Source: Rhizobium sp. 2MFCol3.1
Lineage (GTDB): Bacteria > Pseudomonadota > Alphaproteobacteria > Rhizobiales > Rhizobiaceae
Assembly (NCBI RefSeq): GCF_000377565.1
Contig: NZ_KB898355.1
Span: forward strand, 62,001 to 126,000
DNA length: 64,000 nt
Direction of reading: 5' to 3'
The notes beneath the pieces were generated by a model that worked only from the letters and a program-made list of their open reading frames with translations, was not told where the DNA came from and did no database searches. Within the stretch, counting starts at the first letter, position 1. The number at the start of each line of letters is the position of its first letter. Positions 44,214 to 52,963 of the stretch are shown in pieces. The translations under genes and the position numbers were made by a program.

Positions 44214-44993
44214 ATGTCACATCGTCTGCTCGACAAGCGTATAATGATTACCGGCGCGGCACAGGGCATCGGCCTTGCGACTGCAAAGGCATTCGCGCGG
44301 GAAGGCGCGAGCCTGTTTCTGATCGATCGCGACGAGGCGTTACTCCAAGAAGAAACTGCGAAGCTTAAGGATGAGGGCTATCGCGTCAGTGTGCGCTCGG
44401 CCGATATAACCGATGCCGAGGCAATTGTTGCGGCTGTGAGCGAGGCGGAAACCGAGATCGGGCGCATCAACGCGTTGGTCAACAATGCGGGCGTCAACGT
44501 GTTTTCCGAGCCGCTCGAGACCAGCGACGAGGAGTGGAACCGCTGCTTCGATATCAATCTCAAGGGCGCATGGAACTGCTCGAAGGCGGTTCTGCCTGGG
44601 CTGATCGATCAAGGCGGAGGCGTGATCCTCAACATCGCCTCGACCCACGCCTTCACCATCATCCCGCATACCTTCCCCTATCCGCTGGCAAAGCATGCGC
44701 TGCTCGGCATGACGAAGTCGCTCGGCCTCGAATACGCGCCGAAGAACGTCCGCGTAAATGCGCTCGCGCCCGGCTATGTCGCGACGCAGAAGGTCATCGA
44801 TTACTGGAACGGCTTTCCCGATCCTGAGGCGGCGAAGGCCGAGACGATGAAGTTGCATCCGGGTGGACGTATTGCCACGCCGGAAGAGATCGCCATGGCA
44901 GCGGTGTTCATGATTTCGGACGAGTGCCCGTTCATGAACGCGACATGCCTGACGTTGGACGGAGGCCTGAGCGTCCAGCAACATCCCGCGTGA
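44214..44993 (+). CDS. SDR family oxidoreductase, possible sugar 1-dehydrogenase
   Basis: A 259-residue classical SDR. Nucleotide loop TGAAQGIGLA, NNAGVN, active-site Tyr156/Lys160 in YPLAK, preceded by the catalytic Ser in NIASTHAF. In the De Ley-Doudoroff-type pathway a galactose 1-dehydrogenase makes the lactone that becomes galactonate; SDR members do this for galactose, arabinose or rhamnose. Its place 10 bases after dgoD supports such a role, but an unrelated polyol substrate is possible. Start at ATG 44214. Confidence 0.85.
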   Translation: MSHRLLDKRIMITGAAQGIGLATAKAFAREGASLFLIDRDEALLQEETAKLKDEGYRVSVRSADITDAEAIVAAVSEAETEIGRINALVNNAGVNVFSEPLETSDEEWNRCFDINLKGAWNCSKAVLPGLIDQGGGVILNIASTHAFTIIPHTFPYPLAKHALLGMTKSLGLEYAPKNVRVNALAPGYVATQKVIDYWNGFPDPEAAKAETMKLHPGGRIATPEEIAMAAVFMISDECPFMNATCLTLDGGLSVQQHPA

Positions 44994-45041
44994 TAAAAAC
45001 TTGTGTTGCCTGTGGCGGCGTATCAAATATCGGGAGAACGA

Positions 45042-45056
45042 CAGGGGTGGCCCCTG
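45042..45056 (+). terminator. short stem-loop after the galactonate operon
   Basis: CAGGGG-TGG-CCCCTG, perfect 6-bp stem with a 3-base loop about 50 bases after the SDR stop. The rest of the gap to 45283 shows nothing recognisable. Weak as a terminator because no T run follows. Confidence 0.3.
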
Positions 45057-45283
45057 AGGCCGTGGTGCAGCCGACCTTCCAAGGTCGGCACTCTGCGAAC
45101 ACGTCACGACGCGCCTGCGTCGACGTTTTTCGGGTGGCAGTGAGTGAGGACGATACGGTTTCTTGTCCCCCTGCAGCAGAGGTTCGATATCTTAATCGGT
45201 GCCGCGACGGCGCAAGTTACCGCACGAGTTTATCCCAGTCTTAGCCGCCGCATCGCAGAGAGACGGACCGCAAAACTCCTTGT

Positions 45284-45976
45284 CTATCGTAATGTCGTCG
45301 CTTGAGGGCCGATCCAGACGCGTGCCGGTACGATTGATGGCAGAGTAGAAAGGCCGTCGATCAACGCTTGCAGCATTATATCGACCAACGCATCCGCGGC
45401 GTCGACTGGACCGACCAATCCGTCGATCAGCAGCAGGGTCAGGCCGTGAACCTGCGACCAGAGCGCCAGCACCGCTGTGTCGATGCGGCTATTGTCCTCC
45501 TCCGTATCCGCAATGGCTCTGCCGATCGCCCCATCGCAAATCGCTGAGACGATCAGGGATCGCATCTCGAAAGCGGCGGTTCGCTCTATGGCCGGGCGGT
45601 TGTTGCCCTGCTCGGTGAGTAGTCCTCCGAACATCAGTCGATAGAGCGCCGGGTTGGTCACGCCGCTGCGGACATAGGCGCGCATCAAGAGCATGAGGCG
45701 TTCGCGCGGTTCGGCTTTTCCCAGTTGGGCTTTGTGCATCTCTTCGGCGAGACGCTCGAAGCCAACAGCGGAGACGGCCGCCAGCATTTCGCGTTTGTCG
45801 GCGAAGTGCTTGTAGGGCGCGTTGTGGCTGACGCCGGCCCTGCGGGCCAGTTCGCGTAAAGAAAACTCCGTGCTTTGAGATTCACTCAAGACGTCGAACG
45901 CGGCGTTCAAGATCGCGCGCTGGAGATCGCCGTGATGGTAGGGCCGCTCTTCGGATGTGGTTTTCAATTGGGTCAT
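45284..45976 (-). CDS. TetR-family transcriptional regulator
   Basis: A 230-residue regulator. Helix-turn-helix FSLRELARRAGVSHNAPYKH near residues 39-58, followed by FADKREML, then a C-terminal ligand domain of the TetR_C type. The start is ATG 45976 with GAGG four bases upstream; the frame is open to 46024 but that part lacks support and overlaps the operator region. Divergent from an SDR and an RND pump, and flanked by clear palindromes, so it is almost certainly the local repressor of the efflux operon. Confidence 0.9.
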   Translation of the reverse strand: MTQLKTTSEERPYHHGDLQRAILNAAFDVLSESQSTEFSLRELARRAGVSHNAPYKHFADKREMLAAVSAVGFERLAEEMHKAQLGKAEPRERLMLLMRAYVRSGVTNPALYRLMFGGLLTEQGNNRPAIERTAAFEMRSLIVSAICDGAIGRAIADTEEDNSRIDTAVLALWSQVHGLTLLLIDGLVGPVDAADALVDIMLQALIDGLSTLPSIVPARVWIGPQATTLR

Positions 45977-46007
45977 GACACCTCGTGTAATCCCTGATGG
46001 TGACGCC

Positions 46008-46085
46008 GTCAACATTATTGCCATCTAATGTTGACAATGGCAACATTTGCTTTATGTAGACACCGTCAACTTTGACAAACGTCAA
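46008..46085. promoter_or_regulatory. efflux-operon promoter with overlapping TetR operator palindromes
   Basis: Promoter: TTGACA (46031-46036) and TATGTA (46053-46058), 16-base spacer. Operator 1: GTCAACATT (46008-46016) and AATGTTGAC (46027-46035), a perfect 9-bp inverted repeat with 10-base centre that covers the -35 box. Operator 2: TTGAC (46072-46076) and GTCAA (46081-46085) after the -10 box. The shared TTGAC/GTCAA half-site supports one TetR protein binding both. Confidence 0.65.
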
Positions 46086-46154
46086 TTTGACGGGGCGCCG
46101 GCCAGTGTTGGCCGCTGCCGCCGCAAGCAACCGACGATGACGAAGGAGAAAGAC

Positions 46155-46913
46155 ATGCTCGATGGCAAAGTGATTGTTGTAACCGGAGCGGCAAGCGGGA
46201 TCGGAAAGGCGATCGCGGTTGCGGCCGCCGCCCATGGCGCCCGCGCGGTGATCGTTGGTGACCTGGTGCCGGAACCGAAGGAAGGTGGCGAGACGACGGT
46301 CGATCTGGTCCGCTCCTATGGCGCGGAAAGCCGGTTCATCTCCGTTGACGTGCGGGATCGCGCTCAGATCGATGCGTTGATCACGGCTGCGCAGGACGCC
46401 GGCGGTGTGGATTGTGTTGTCTGCAATGCCGGTATCGCGCGGCCTGGAGACGGGCCTGATGTCAGTGAAGAAGACATGGATGCGCTGGTCGCCGTCAATC
46501 TCAAGGGCCTGCTTCTGACAGCCCAGGCGTCGGCTGCGGCCATGGCCGGGCGCGGCGGCAGCATCGTGCTGGTCTCCAGCATGGCTGGGCTGAAGGGCAC
46601 GGCCGTCAACCTTGGCTACGGCGCGACCAAGGCCGGCGTCAATTCTCTGGCCGCAGCTCTCGCCGATGCGCATGGCCCTCAGGGCATCCGCGTCAACGCG
46701 ATCTGCCCCGGCCTCATCGACACCACGCTGGCGCAGTCTTCTTCATCAGGCGTTTCGGAGAAGATGGCCGGGCTGATCGCGCGCATGCCGTTGCGCCGTC
46801 TCGGCCGGCCTGAGGAGGTCGGCCATGTGGTCTCATGGCTCGCTTCCGACCTGTCCTCCTATGTCACCGGCGTCGCATTGCCCGTCGATGGCGGCCAGAC
46901 CGCCGTGCTCTGA
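46155..46913 (+). CDS. SDR family oxidoreductase at the head of the efflux operon
   Basis: A 252-residue classical SDR. Nucleotide loop TGAASGIGKA, CNAGIA, active-site Tyr155/Lys159 in YGATK, catalytic Ser in LVSSMAG. The start at 46155 has GGAG at seven bases; ATG 46137 precedes that site. It is the first gene after the TetR-controlled promoter and precedes the RND genes by 33 bases. It may reduce or oxidise the compound that the pump exports, giving linked detoxification; this is inference from order. Confidence 0.88.
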   Translation: MLDGKVIVVTGAASGIGKAIAVAAAAHGARAVIVGDLVPEPKEGGETTVDLVRSYGAESRFISVDVRDRAQIDALITAAQDAGGVDCVVCNAGIARPGDGPDVSEEDMDALVAVNLKGLLLTAQASAAAMAGRGGSIVLVSSMAGLKGTAVNLGYGATKAGVNSLAAALADAHGPQGIRVNAICPGLIDTTLAQSSSSGVSEKMAGLIARMPLRRLGRPEEVGHVVSWLASDLSSYVTGVALPVDGGQTAVL

Positions 46914-46946
46914 ACCTTCCCCAACAGCTGTCCGAAAGGGACGACA

Positions 46947-48104
46947 ATGACCCTGTCATGCAATCTCCATGACCGCGCCAAGCCGTTTGCGATGTCGAAA
47001 GCGACCGCTGGCGGCAGGCTGCCGAAGCCAGCGCTCCGCCTCGCGGCGCTATGCGGCCTCAGCCTTGCCGCGGCAATCCCCGGCCATGCGGCCGATGCTT
47101 CCAGCCCGATCGCGGTGACGGTACAGGCCGCCACTGCCGACACGCCTGAATTCGGCGTGGAACTCACCGGTTCTGTCGCCGCGCGCAAGGTCAGCGAGGC
47201 CGGATTTCGCATCAGCGGCCGGTTGCGGTCTCGCGAAGTGGATGTCGGCGACAGGGTGACGAAGGGGCAGGTCCTCGCCAACATGGAAGCGGATGTTCAA
47301 AACGCCGACGTCTTTGCCGCCGAGGCGGCGGTGCAATCGGCCGACGCCACCTACCGGCAGCGGGAGGCCGATTTCCAGCGGCAGGTATCGCTGCTCGAAA
47401 ATGGCGTCGGCACCGAGGCCCAGGTCGACAACGCCCAGGAGCAACTGCAAGCCGCCGCCGCGACACAGACGACGTCGCGCGCCAATCTCGGCATTGCCCG
47501 TGACAACCTCGCGAACACGGTGCTGCGGGCGCCGGTCACCGGCGTGGTGACTGCGCGCAAGGCAGAGGCGGGACAGGTGGTGGAGGCGGCGCAAGCCGTC
47601 TATGCGGTTGCCGAGGATGGCGATCGCGATGCGGTCTTCGAGGTCTACGAGGCATTGTTGACTAGGCCGCTCAGCGAAAATCGCGTCGATATCCGGCTGG
47701 TGGCCAACCCTGCGGTTAAGGTCACCGGCACGGTGCGGGAGGTGTCGCCGGTCATCGATACCGGGACTGGAACGATACGCGTCAAGGTCGGTCTGCCGCG
47801 GCAGTCGCCGGCTCCGCTCTCGCTTGGCGCGCCGGTTGCCGGCACGGCGCGGTTCGACGCAGGGCATGGTGTCACCGTGCCTTGGCGGTCGCTCAGCAGG
47901 GAAGGCGGAAAGCCCGCCGTCTGGGTGGTGGATCGCGCAACGAACACGGTGTCGGTCAAGCCGGTCACCGTCTCGGCCTATCGTTCGAACACCGTCCTCG
48001 TCGGCGATGGGCTTGGCGAAGGCGATCTCGTCGTCACGGCGGGCATCCCGTTTCTGAAGCCGGGCATCACCGTCGAGCCCAGGATGCAGGGAGATGCGCA
48101 ATGA
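46947..48104 (+). CDS. RND efflux periplasmic adaptor subunit (MFP), first of two
   Basis: A 385-residue membrane-fusion protein. Possible signal segment LRLAALCGLSLAAAIPGHA near residues 30-48; an in-frame ATG 45 bases downstream (MSKATAGG) would give a normal signal length and may be the real start. The body has the split biotinyl-lipoyl motif (SGRLRSREVDVGDRVTKGQV and LRAPVTGVVTARKAEAGQ), a coiled-coil hairpin between them, and a beta-barrel/membrane-proximal part. Its stop overlaps the next adaptor start (ATGA). Confidence 0.88.
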   Translation: MTLSCNLHDRAKPFAMSKATAGGRLPKPALRLAALCGLSLAAAIPGHAADASSPIAVTVQAATADTPEFGVELTGSVAARKVSEAGFRISGRLRSREVDVGDRVTKGQVLANMEADVQNADVFAAEAAVQSADATYRQREADFQRQVSLLENGVGTEAQVDNAQEQLQAAAATQTTSRANLGIARDNLANTVLRAPVTGVVTARKAEAGQVVEAAQAVYAVAEDGDRDAVFEVYEALLTRPLSENRVDIRLVANPAVKVTGTVREVSPVIDTGTGTIRVKVGLPRQSPAPLSLGAPVAGTARFDAGHGVTVPWRSLSREGGKPAVWVVDRATNTVSVKPVTVSAYRSNTVLVGDGLGEGDLVVTAGIPFLKPGITVEPRMQGDAQ

Positions 48105-49183
48105 ACATCTCCTATCGCATGGCTATTCTCTCCGCCTGCGTTTCGCTCGCTTCCTGCAATGCCAAGGATGAAGCGGCGCCGCAGCCGCCGCGGCCGGTGC
48201 TGACGATGAAGGTCGCTTCCGCCTTTGACGACGGTCCTGGTTTCGCCGGCACCGTGGAGGCGCGCTACCAGACGGCGCGCGGCTTCCAGGTGCTGGGCCG
48301 GATCGAAAGCCTCGACGTTGAGGTCGGCGACTGGATCGAGAAAGGCCAGAGGCTGGCCGCACTCGACCCGACCTCGTTCCAGCTCGATGTCAACTCCAAG
48401 ATCGGCGATACCGCGCGCGCCGAGGCCAGGCTGAAGAATGCGGCCTCGACGCTCGATCGCACCAGACGTCTCGTCTCGAGCGGAGCCTCGACGCAGGCCA
48501 AGCTTGAAGCCGATATCCAGGCGCTTGCCGCAGCACAAGCGGCGTTGGATCAATCCAATGCCGAGCTCGCCAAGGCGAGAACCCGCGTCGACTACACGAC
48601 GCTTAATGCCGGCGAGGACGGCGTCGTGGTCAGTAAGGATGCGGATGTCGGCCAGACCGTCAATCCCGGCCAGACCGTCGTGACGATTGCCAGGACCGAT
48701 GCGCGGGAAGTGGTGGTGGACGTTGCCCCCGAGCTTGCCGCGTCACTCGGCGCGCAGGAAGCCTTCGACATCGTGCTGCAGGCCGATCCTTCGGTCACGG
48801 CCAGGGGCCGCGTGCGGGAGATCGCGCCGCAAGCGGATGCCGCAACTCGGACACGGCGCGTCAAGATCGCGCTGGAAGCGCCGCCGGAACCTTTCAGGCT
48901 CGGCGCAACGGTAACGGCCAAGCTTAGCAACCCGCCTCGCACGGCCGCCGCCATGCGCATTCCGCGCAGTGCGGTCATGGACGCCGATGGCGGCGCAAGC
49001 GTGTGGGTCGTCGACCCGCAGCAGCAAACCGTTCGTGCCACCGCCGTCACGATCCAGCAAAGCACGGACAATGAAATGCAGATCTCGAACGGCCTGTCTT
49101 CAGGCCAAATCATCGTCGTCGCCGGGGTTTCGGACCTCAAGGACGGCCAGAAGATCCAATTCGATGGAGCGGATGCAAAATGA
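48101..49183 (+). CDS. RND efflux periplasmic adaptor subunit (MFP), second of two
   Basis: A 360-residue membrane-fusion protein with a lipoprotein signal (ILSACVSLASC with lipobox LASC, Cys about residue 19). Split lipoyl motif GRIESLDVEVGDWIEKGQRL and YTTLNAGEDGVVVSKDADVG, with an Ala/Gln-rich coiled-coil between. Overlaps both neighbours by 4 bases. It is divergent from the adaptor at 46947, so the operon has two different adaptors for one RND pump, as in TriABC of Pseudomonas. Confidence 0.9.
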   Translation: MNISYRMAILSACVSLASCNAKDEAAPQPPRPVLTMKVASAFDDGPGFAGTVEARYQTARGFQVLGRIESLDVEVGDWIEKGQRLAALDPTSFQLDVNSKIGDTARAEARLKNAASTLDRTRRLVSSGASTQAKLEADIQALAAAQAALDQSNAELAKARTRVDYTTLNAGEDGVVVSKDADVGQTVNPGQTVVTIARTDAREVVVDVAPELAASLGAQEAFDIVLQADPSVTARGRVREIAPQADAATRTRRVKIALEAPPEPFRLGATVTAKLSNPPRTAAAMRIPRSAVMDADGGASVWVVDPQQQTVRATAVTIQQSTDNEMQISNGLSSGQIIVVAGVSDLKDGQKIQFDGADAK

Positions 49184-52100
49184 AGTCCTTCAACCTTTCG
49201 GAGTGGTCACTCCGTCATCGGTCGCTGATATGGTATTTCATGCTGATTGGCGCTGTCGCCGGGATGCTTGCCTATTTCAACCTCGGCCGTGCCGAAGATC
49301 CCGATTTCACCATCAAGACGATGATCGTTCGCGCCAGCTGGCCGGGCGCCACGGTCCAGGAAACCATGGATCAGGTCACCGACCGAATCGAGAAGAAGCT
49401 CGAGGAGATCGATAATATCGACTACACAAAGAGCATCTCGTCTCCGGGCCAGACGGCTGTCTACCTCTATCTCAAAGATACGACACCCGCCAAGGACGTG
49501 GAGGCGACCTGGATCCGTGCGCGTAACCTGATTGGCGACATCCGCCCTGAACTGCCCGAGGGTGTGCAGGGGCCGGTCTTCGACGACGACTTCGGCGACG
49601 TCTATGGGAATATCTACGCGTTTACGGCCAACGGCGTTTCGCAGCGCCAACTGCGCGATTATGTCGAGGACGTGCGCCGCGAAATCCTCGAAGTTCCCGC
49701 CGCCGGCAAGGTCAATCTCATCGGTGCGCAGGACGAGGTGATCTATCTCAAGTTCTCGACACGCAAGGTAGCAGCCCTCGGTCTCACGCAGGAAATGGTA
49801 ATCGAGCGACTGAAATCGCAAAACGCGGTCGTGCCGTCGGGCGTGGTGGAAGCCAATGGCGAACGCGTCTCGGTGCGCACATCAGGACAGTTCACCTCGG
49901 AGGAGAGCCTGCGGTCGATCAACCTTCGCATCAACGACCGCTTCTTCCGCCTGGGCGATGTGGCCGAGATCAGTCGCGGCTATGTCGATCCGCCACAGCC
50001 GCAGTTCCGCTATAACGGCGAGCCGGCCATCGGCCTGGCGATCGGCATGAAGACCGGTGAGAACATCACCACCTTCGGCGAGCAGCTCGTTGAGAAGCTT
50101 GCAGAAATCCAGAACAAGCTGCCGCATGGCATTGACGTGCATCTGGTCTCCGACCAACCGCATATCGTCGAGGAGGCCGTCGGCGGCTTCGTCAAGGCGC
50201 TGCTCGAGGCCGTCGCCATCGTGCTTGTCGTCTCCTTCGTCAGTCTCGGGATGCGGGCCGGCCTTGTGGTCGCGGTGACGATCCCGCTGGTGCTGGCACT
50301 CACCTTTATCATCATGGAGATCTACGGCGTCTCTATGCAGCGCATCTCGCTTGGCGCCCTGATCATCGCGCTCGGCCTTCTGGTGGATGACGCGATGATC
50401 GCGGTGGAGATGATGGTGGCGCGGCTGGAGGAGGGCGATCCGCTGCACAAGGCGGCGACCTATGTCTACAGCCACACGGCCTTTCCGATGCTGACGGGTA
50501 CGCTCGTCACGGTCGTGAGCTTCTTTCCTGTCGCCTTCAACAGCGGTTCGGCCGGCGAGTTCACCTTCACGCTGTTCATCGTGATCGCGGCTTCGCTCCT
50601 GATCTCGTGGGTCGTCGCGGTGCTGTTCGTGCCGCTGCTCGGCGTCACCCTACTGCCGAAGACCATGAAGAAGCATGGAGACCACAAGGGCTGGTTCACT
50701 CGCGGCTTCGGCAAGATGCTGCGGATTTGCGTGCGCTTCAAATGGACGACCGTCGTCGTGACGGTGCTTCTGTTCGGCGCATCGATGTATGGCATGCGCT
50801 TCGTTCAGCAGCAGTTCTTTCCGTCTTCGGATCGTGTCGAGCTGGTGGTCGATTGGACGCTGCCACAGAACTCCTCGATCACCGATACGCGCGAACAGCT
50901 TAGCCGCTTCGAAGAGGTCGCGCTCAAGGGGGATGCCGATGTCGAGCGCTGGTCGACCTATATCGGCCAGGGCGCCGTGCGCTTCCTGCTCTCCTTCGAC
51001 GTCCAGCCGCCGCTTCCGAACTACGGCCAGATCATCGTCGTCGCCAAGGATATCGAGGCACGCGATCGGCTGCGCGAGAAGCTTGAGGGCGTGATCCACA
51101 AGGATTTCCCCGGTACGGATGGCTGGGTCCATCTGCTGGAAATCGGCCCGCCCGTCGGTCGCGAGATTCAGTATCGCATCAGTGGTCCCGATATCGATGG
51201 CGTACGCGCGCAGGTACAGAAATTCGCCTCCGCCGTATCCGAAAACCCCAATCTCGGTGTCGCGGTGTATGACTGGTACGAGCCCGGTCGCGTGGTGAAG
51301 GTGGATGTGCTGCAGGACAAGATCGCGCAGCTCGGCATCACCAACGAGGCCATATCGACGGCGCTGAACGGCGTCATCGGCGGAAGCACGGCGACACAGG
51401 TGCGCGACTCGATCTATCTGGTCGATATCGTTGGGCGCGCCGACGATACGGAGCGCTCGAACATCGACACCCTCTATAATCTCCAGCTTCCGACGCAGAA
51501 CGGCGGCACCGTGCCGCTCGCGGCGATTGCCACCTTCCGCTACGAGCAGGAGCAGCCCGTGGTCTGGCGCCGTGATCGCATGCCGACGATCACGGTGAAG
51601 GCCGCGGTGACCTCGGATGCCCAGCCGGCGACTATTGTCGAGGAGCTGAAGCCGAAGATCGATACGCTGATCTCAGCCTTGCCCGTCGGCTACAAGGCCG
51701 AAACCGGCGGTGCGGTTGAGGAGAGCGCCAAGGGGCAGGCACCGATCTTCGCTGTCATCCCGATGATGCTCTTGGTGATGGCGACGATCCTGATGCTGCA
51801 GCTGCAAAGCTTCCAGAGTATGTTCCTGGTCGTTGTCGTGGCGCCGCTCGGACTGATCGGCGTGGTGGCGGCACTCGTGCCCAGCGGCGCGCCGCTCGGC
51901 TTCGTCGCGATCCTCGGGGTGCTGGCGCTGATCGGCATCCTGATCCGTAACTCGGTGATCCTCGTCGTCCAGATCGAGGAAGCCAGGGCGGAAGGCCTTG
52001 ATGGCTGGACGGCGGTGGTCGAAGCCACCGAACACCGCATGCGGCCGATCATGCTGACGGCGGCTGCCGCCAGCCTGGCGCTGATCCCGATCGCCTTCGA

Positions 52101-52260
52101 GATCTTCTGGGGACCGATGGCGTTCGCGATGATGGGCGGTATCGTCGTCGGCACGCTGCTGACGCTGTTCTTCCTGCCCGCGCTCTACATCGGCTGGTTC
52201 CGCTTGAAGGAGCCGGAAGTGCACGCGGATGATGCGGCTGAAGAAGGCCACGTCGCATGA
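49180..52260 (+). CDS. RND-family efflux permease
   Basis: A 1026-residue inner-membrane pump of the normal AcrB/HAE size. First membrane segment at about residues 12-30 (LIWYFMLIGAVAGMLAYF), large periplasmic loops after segments 1 and 7, and the proton-relay segment LGALIIALGLLVDDAMIAVE near residue 400 with the two adjacent Asp residues required in RND pumps. No outer-membrane channel gene is in the operon, so it must use one encoded elsewhere. Overlaps the adaptor and the next small gene by 4 bases each. Confidence 0.93.
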   Translation: MKSFNLSEWSLRHRSLIWYFMLIGAVAGMLAYFNLGRAEDPDFTIKTMIVRASWPGATVQETMDQVTDRIEKKLEEIDNIDYTKSISSPGQTAVYLYLKDTTPAKDVEATWIRARNLIGDIRPELPEGVQGPVFDDDFGDVYGNIYAFTANGVSQRQLRDYVEDVRREILEVPAAGKVNLIGAQDEVIYLKFSTRKVAALGLTQEMVIERLKSQNAVVPSGVVEANGERVSVRTSGQFTSEESLRSINLRINDRFFRLGDVAEISRGYVDPPQPQFRYNGEPAIGLAIGMKTGENITTFGEQLVEKLAEIQNKLPHGIDVHLVSDQPHIVEEAVGGFVKALLEAVAIVLVVSFVSLGMRAGLVVAVTIPLVLALTFIIMEIYGVSMQRISLGALIIALGLLVDDAMIAVEMMVARLEEGDPLHKAATYVYSHTAFPMLTGTLVTVVSFFPVAFNSGSAGEFTFTLFIVIAASLLISWVVAVLFVPLLGVTLLPKTMKKHGDHKGWFTRGFGKMLRICVRFKWTTVVVTVLLFGASMYGMRFVQQQFFPSSDRVELVVDWTLPQNSSITDTREQLSRFEEVALKGDADVERWSTYIGQGAVRFLLSFDVQPPLPNYGQIIVVAKDIEARDRLREKLEGVIHKDFPGTDGWVHLLEIGPPVGREIQYRISGPDIDGVRAQVQKFASAVSENPNLGVAVYDWYEPGRVVKVDVLQDKIAQLGITNEAISTALNGVIGGSTATQVRDSIYLVDIVGRADDTERSNIDTLYNLQLPTQNGGTVPLAAIATFRYEQEQPVVWRRDRMPTITVKAAVTSDAQPATIVEELKPKIDTLISALPVGYKAETGGAVEESAKGQAPIFAVIPMMLLVMATILMLQLQSFQSMFLVVVVAPLGLIGVVAALVPSGAPLGFVAILGVLALIGILIRNSVILVVQIEEARAEGLDGWTAVVEATEHRMRPIMLTAAAASLALIPIAFEIFWGPMAFAMMGGIVVGTLLTLFFLPALYIGWFRLKEPEVHADDAAEEGHVA

Positions 52261-52748
52261 TCAGCCCCATCGCCGTCGCCTTCGTCACGGCTTGCACGGC
52301 GCTGGTGTCATCGGTGGTCGCGCCGATGATCACCATGCGCATGGGCCGCGCCCAGATCCGCGCTTCGGTGATCTCCAACAACCGGCAGCGCTGGATCGAG
52401 ACCCTGCGCGATCTGATCGCGGCCTTCTGCGCGCAGGTGACGACGGCGGCGCCGATGCGTAGGACGCTGCTTGACGCCAATGGGGGTATCCTGGTCACGG
52501 ACCCGGATATCCTCAACAGGCTGCAGGAGATCATGAAGACCTTCACGATGATCCGGCTGATGACCAACCCGTTGGAAGCGGATCATCAGGAGCTCATCAC
52601 GGTGCTCACGAAAACGATGACCACATTGCGCACGGCACCGCTGGACGAGGATCTCGACCCCAGCGTTCGCCAGGCGGTCGAAGAAGTGGTGCAGAAGTCG
52701 CAGGTGATCCTAAAGAGGGAGTGGAGCCGCGTGAAGGCAGGTGAATAG
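52257..52748 (+). CDS. small membrane-anchored protein of unknown function
   Basis: A 163-residue protein. One N-terminal membrane segment (ISPIAVAFVTACTALVSSVV), then a mainly helical cytoplasmic-type region rich in charged residues (NRLQEIMKTFTMIRLMTN; AVEEVVQKSQVILKREW). ATG overlaps the RND permease stop by 4 bases, so it is made with the pump and could be an accessory subunit; I do not recognise the family. Followed by the palindrome GCTCCCATGGGAGC at 52756. Confidence 0.75.
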   Translation: MISPIAVAFVTACTALVSSVVAPMITMRMGRAQIRASVISNNRQRWIETLRDLIAAFCAQVTTAAPMRRTLLDANGGILVTDPDILNRLQEIMKTFTMIRLMTNPLEADHQELITVLTKTMTTLRTAPLDEDLDPSVRQAVEEVVQKSQVILKREWSRVKAGE

Positions 52749-52755
52749 CGTGGAT

Positions 52756-52769
52756 GCTCCCATGGGAGC
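52756..52769. terminator. short palindromic stem, possible terminator
   Basis: GCTCCCATGGGAGC, a perfect 14-bp palindrome, 8 bases after the last gene of the efflux operon. Stem is short and no T run follows. Confidence 0.3.
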
Positions 52770-52963
52770 GGCGTTTCCGATCCATCAGAGGAACCGCATC
52801 CTGCATTTGCCAGACGGTCTCGACTGTCACAATCGCCCCTCGGCATCCAATACTTCAGGTCATCGTTAATTCTCGAGGGCCGGCGCTGAAGGTCGCAAGC
52901 GCCTGAAATATATCGAAGCGTTGAGCGACAGTGCTTAGTGATGCGCGGACCTTGCGTTCGATG

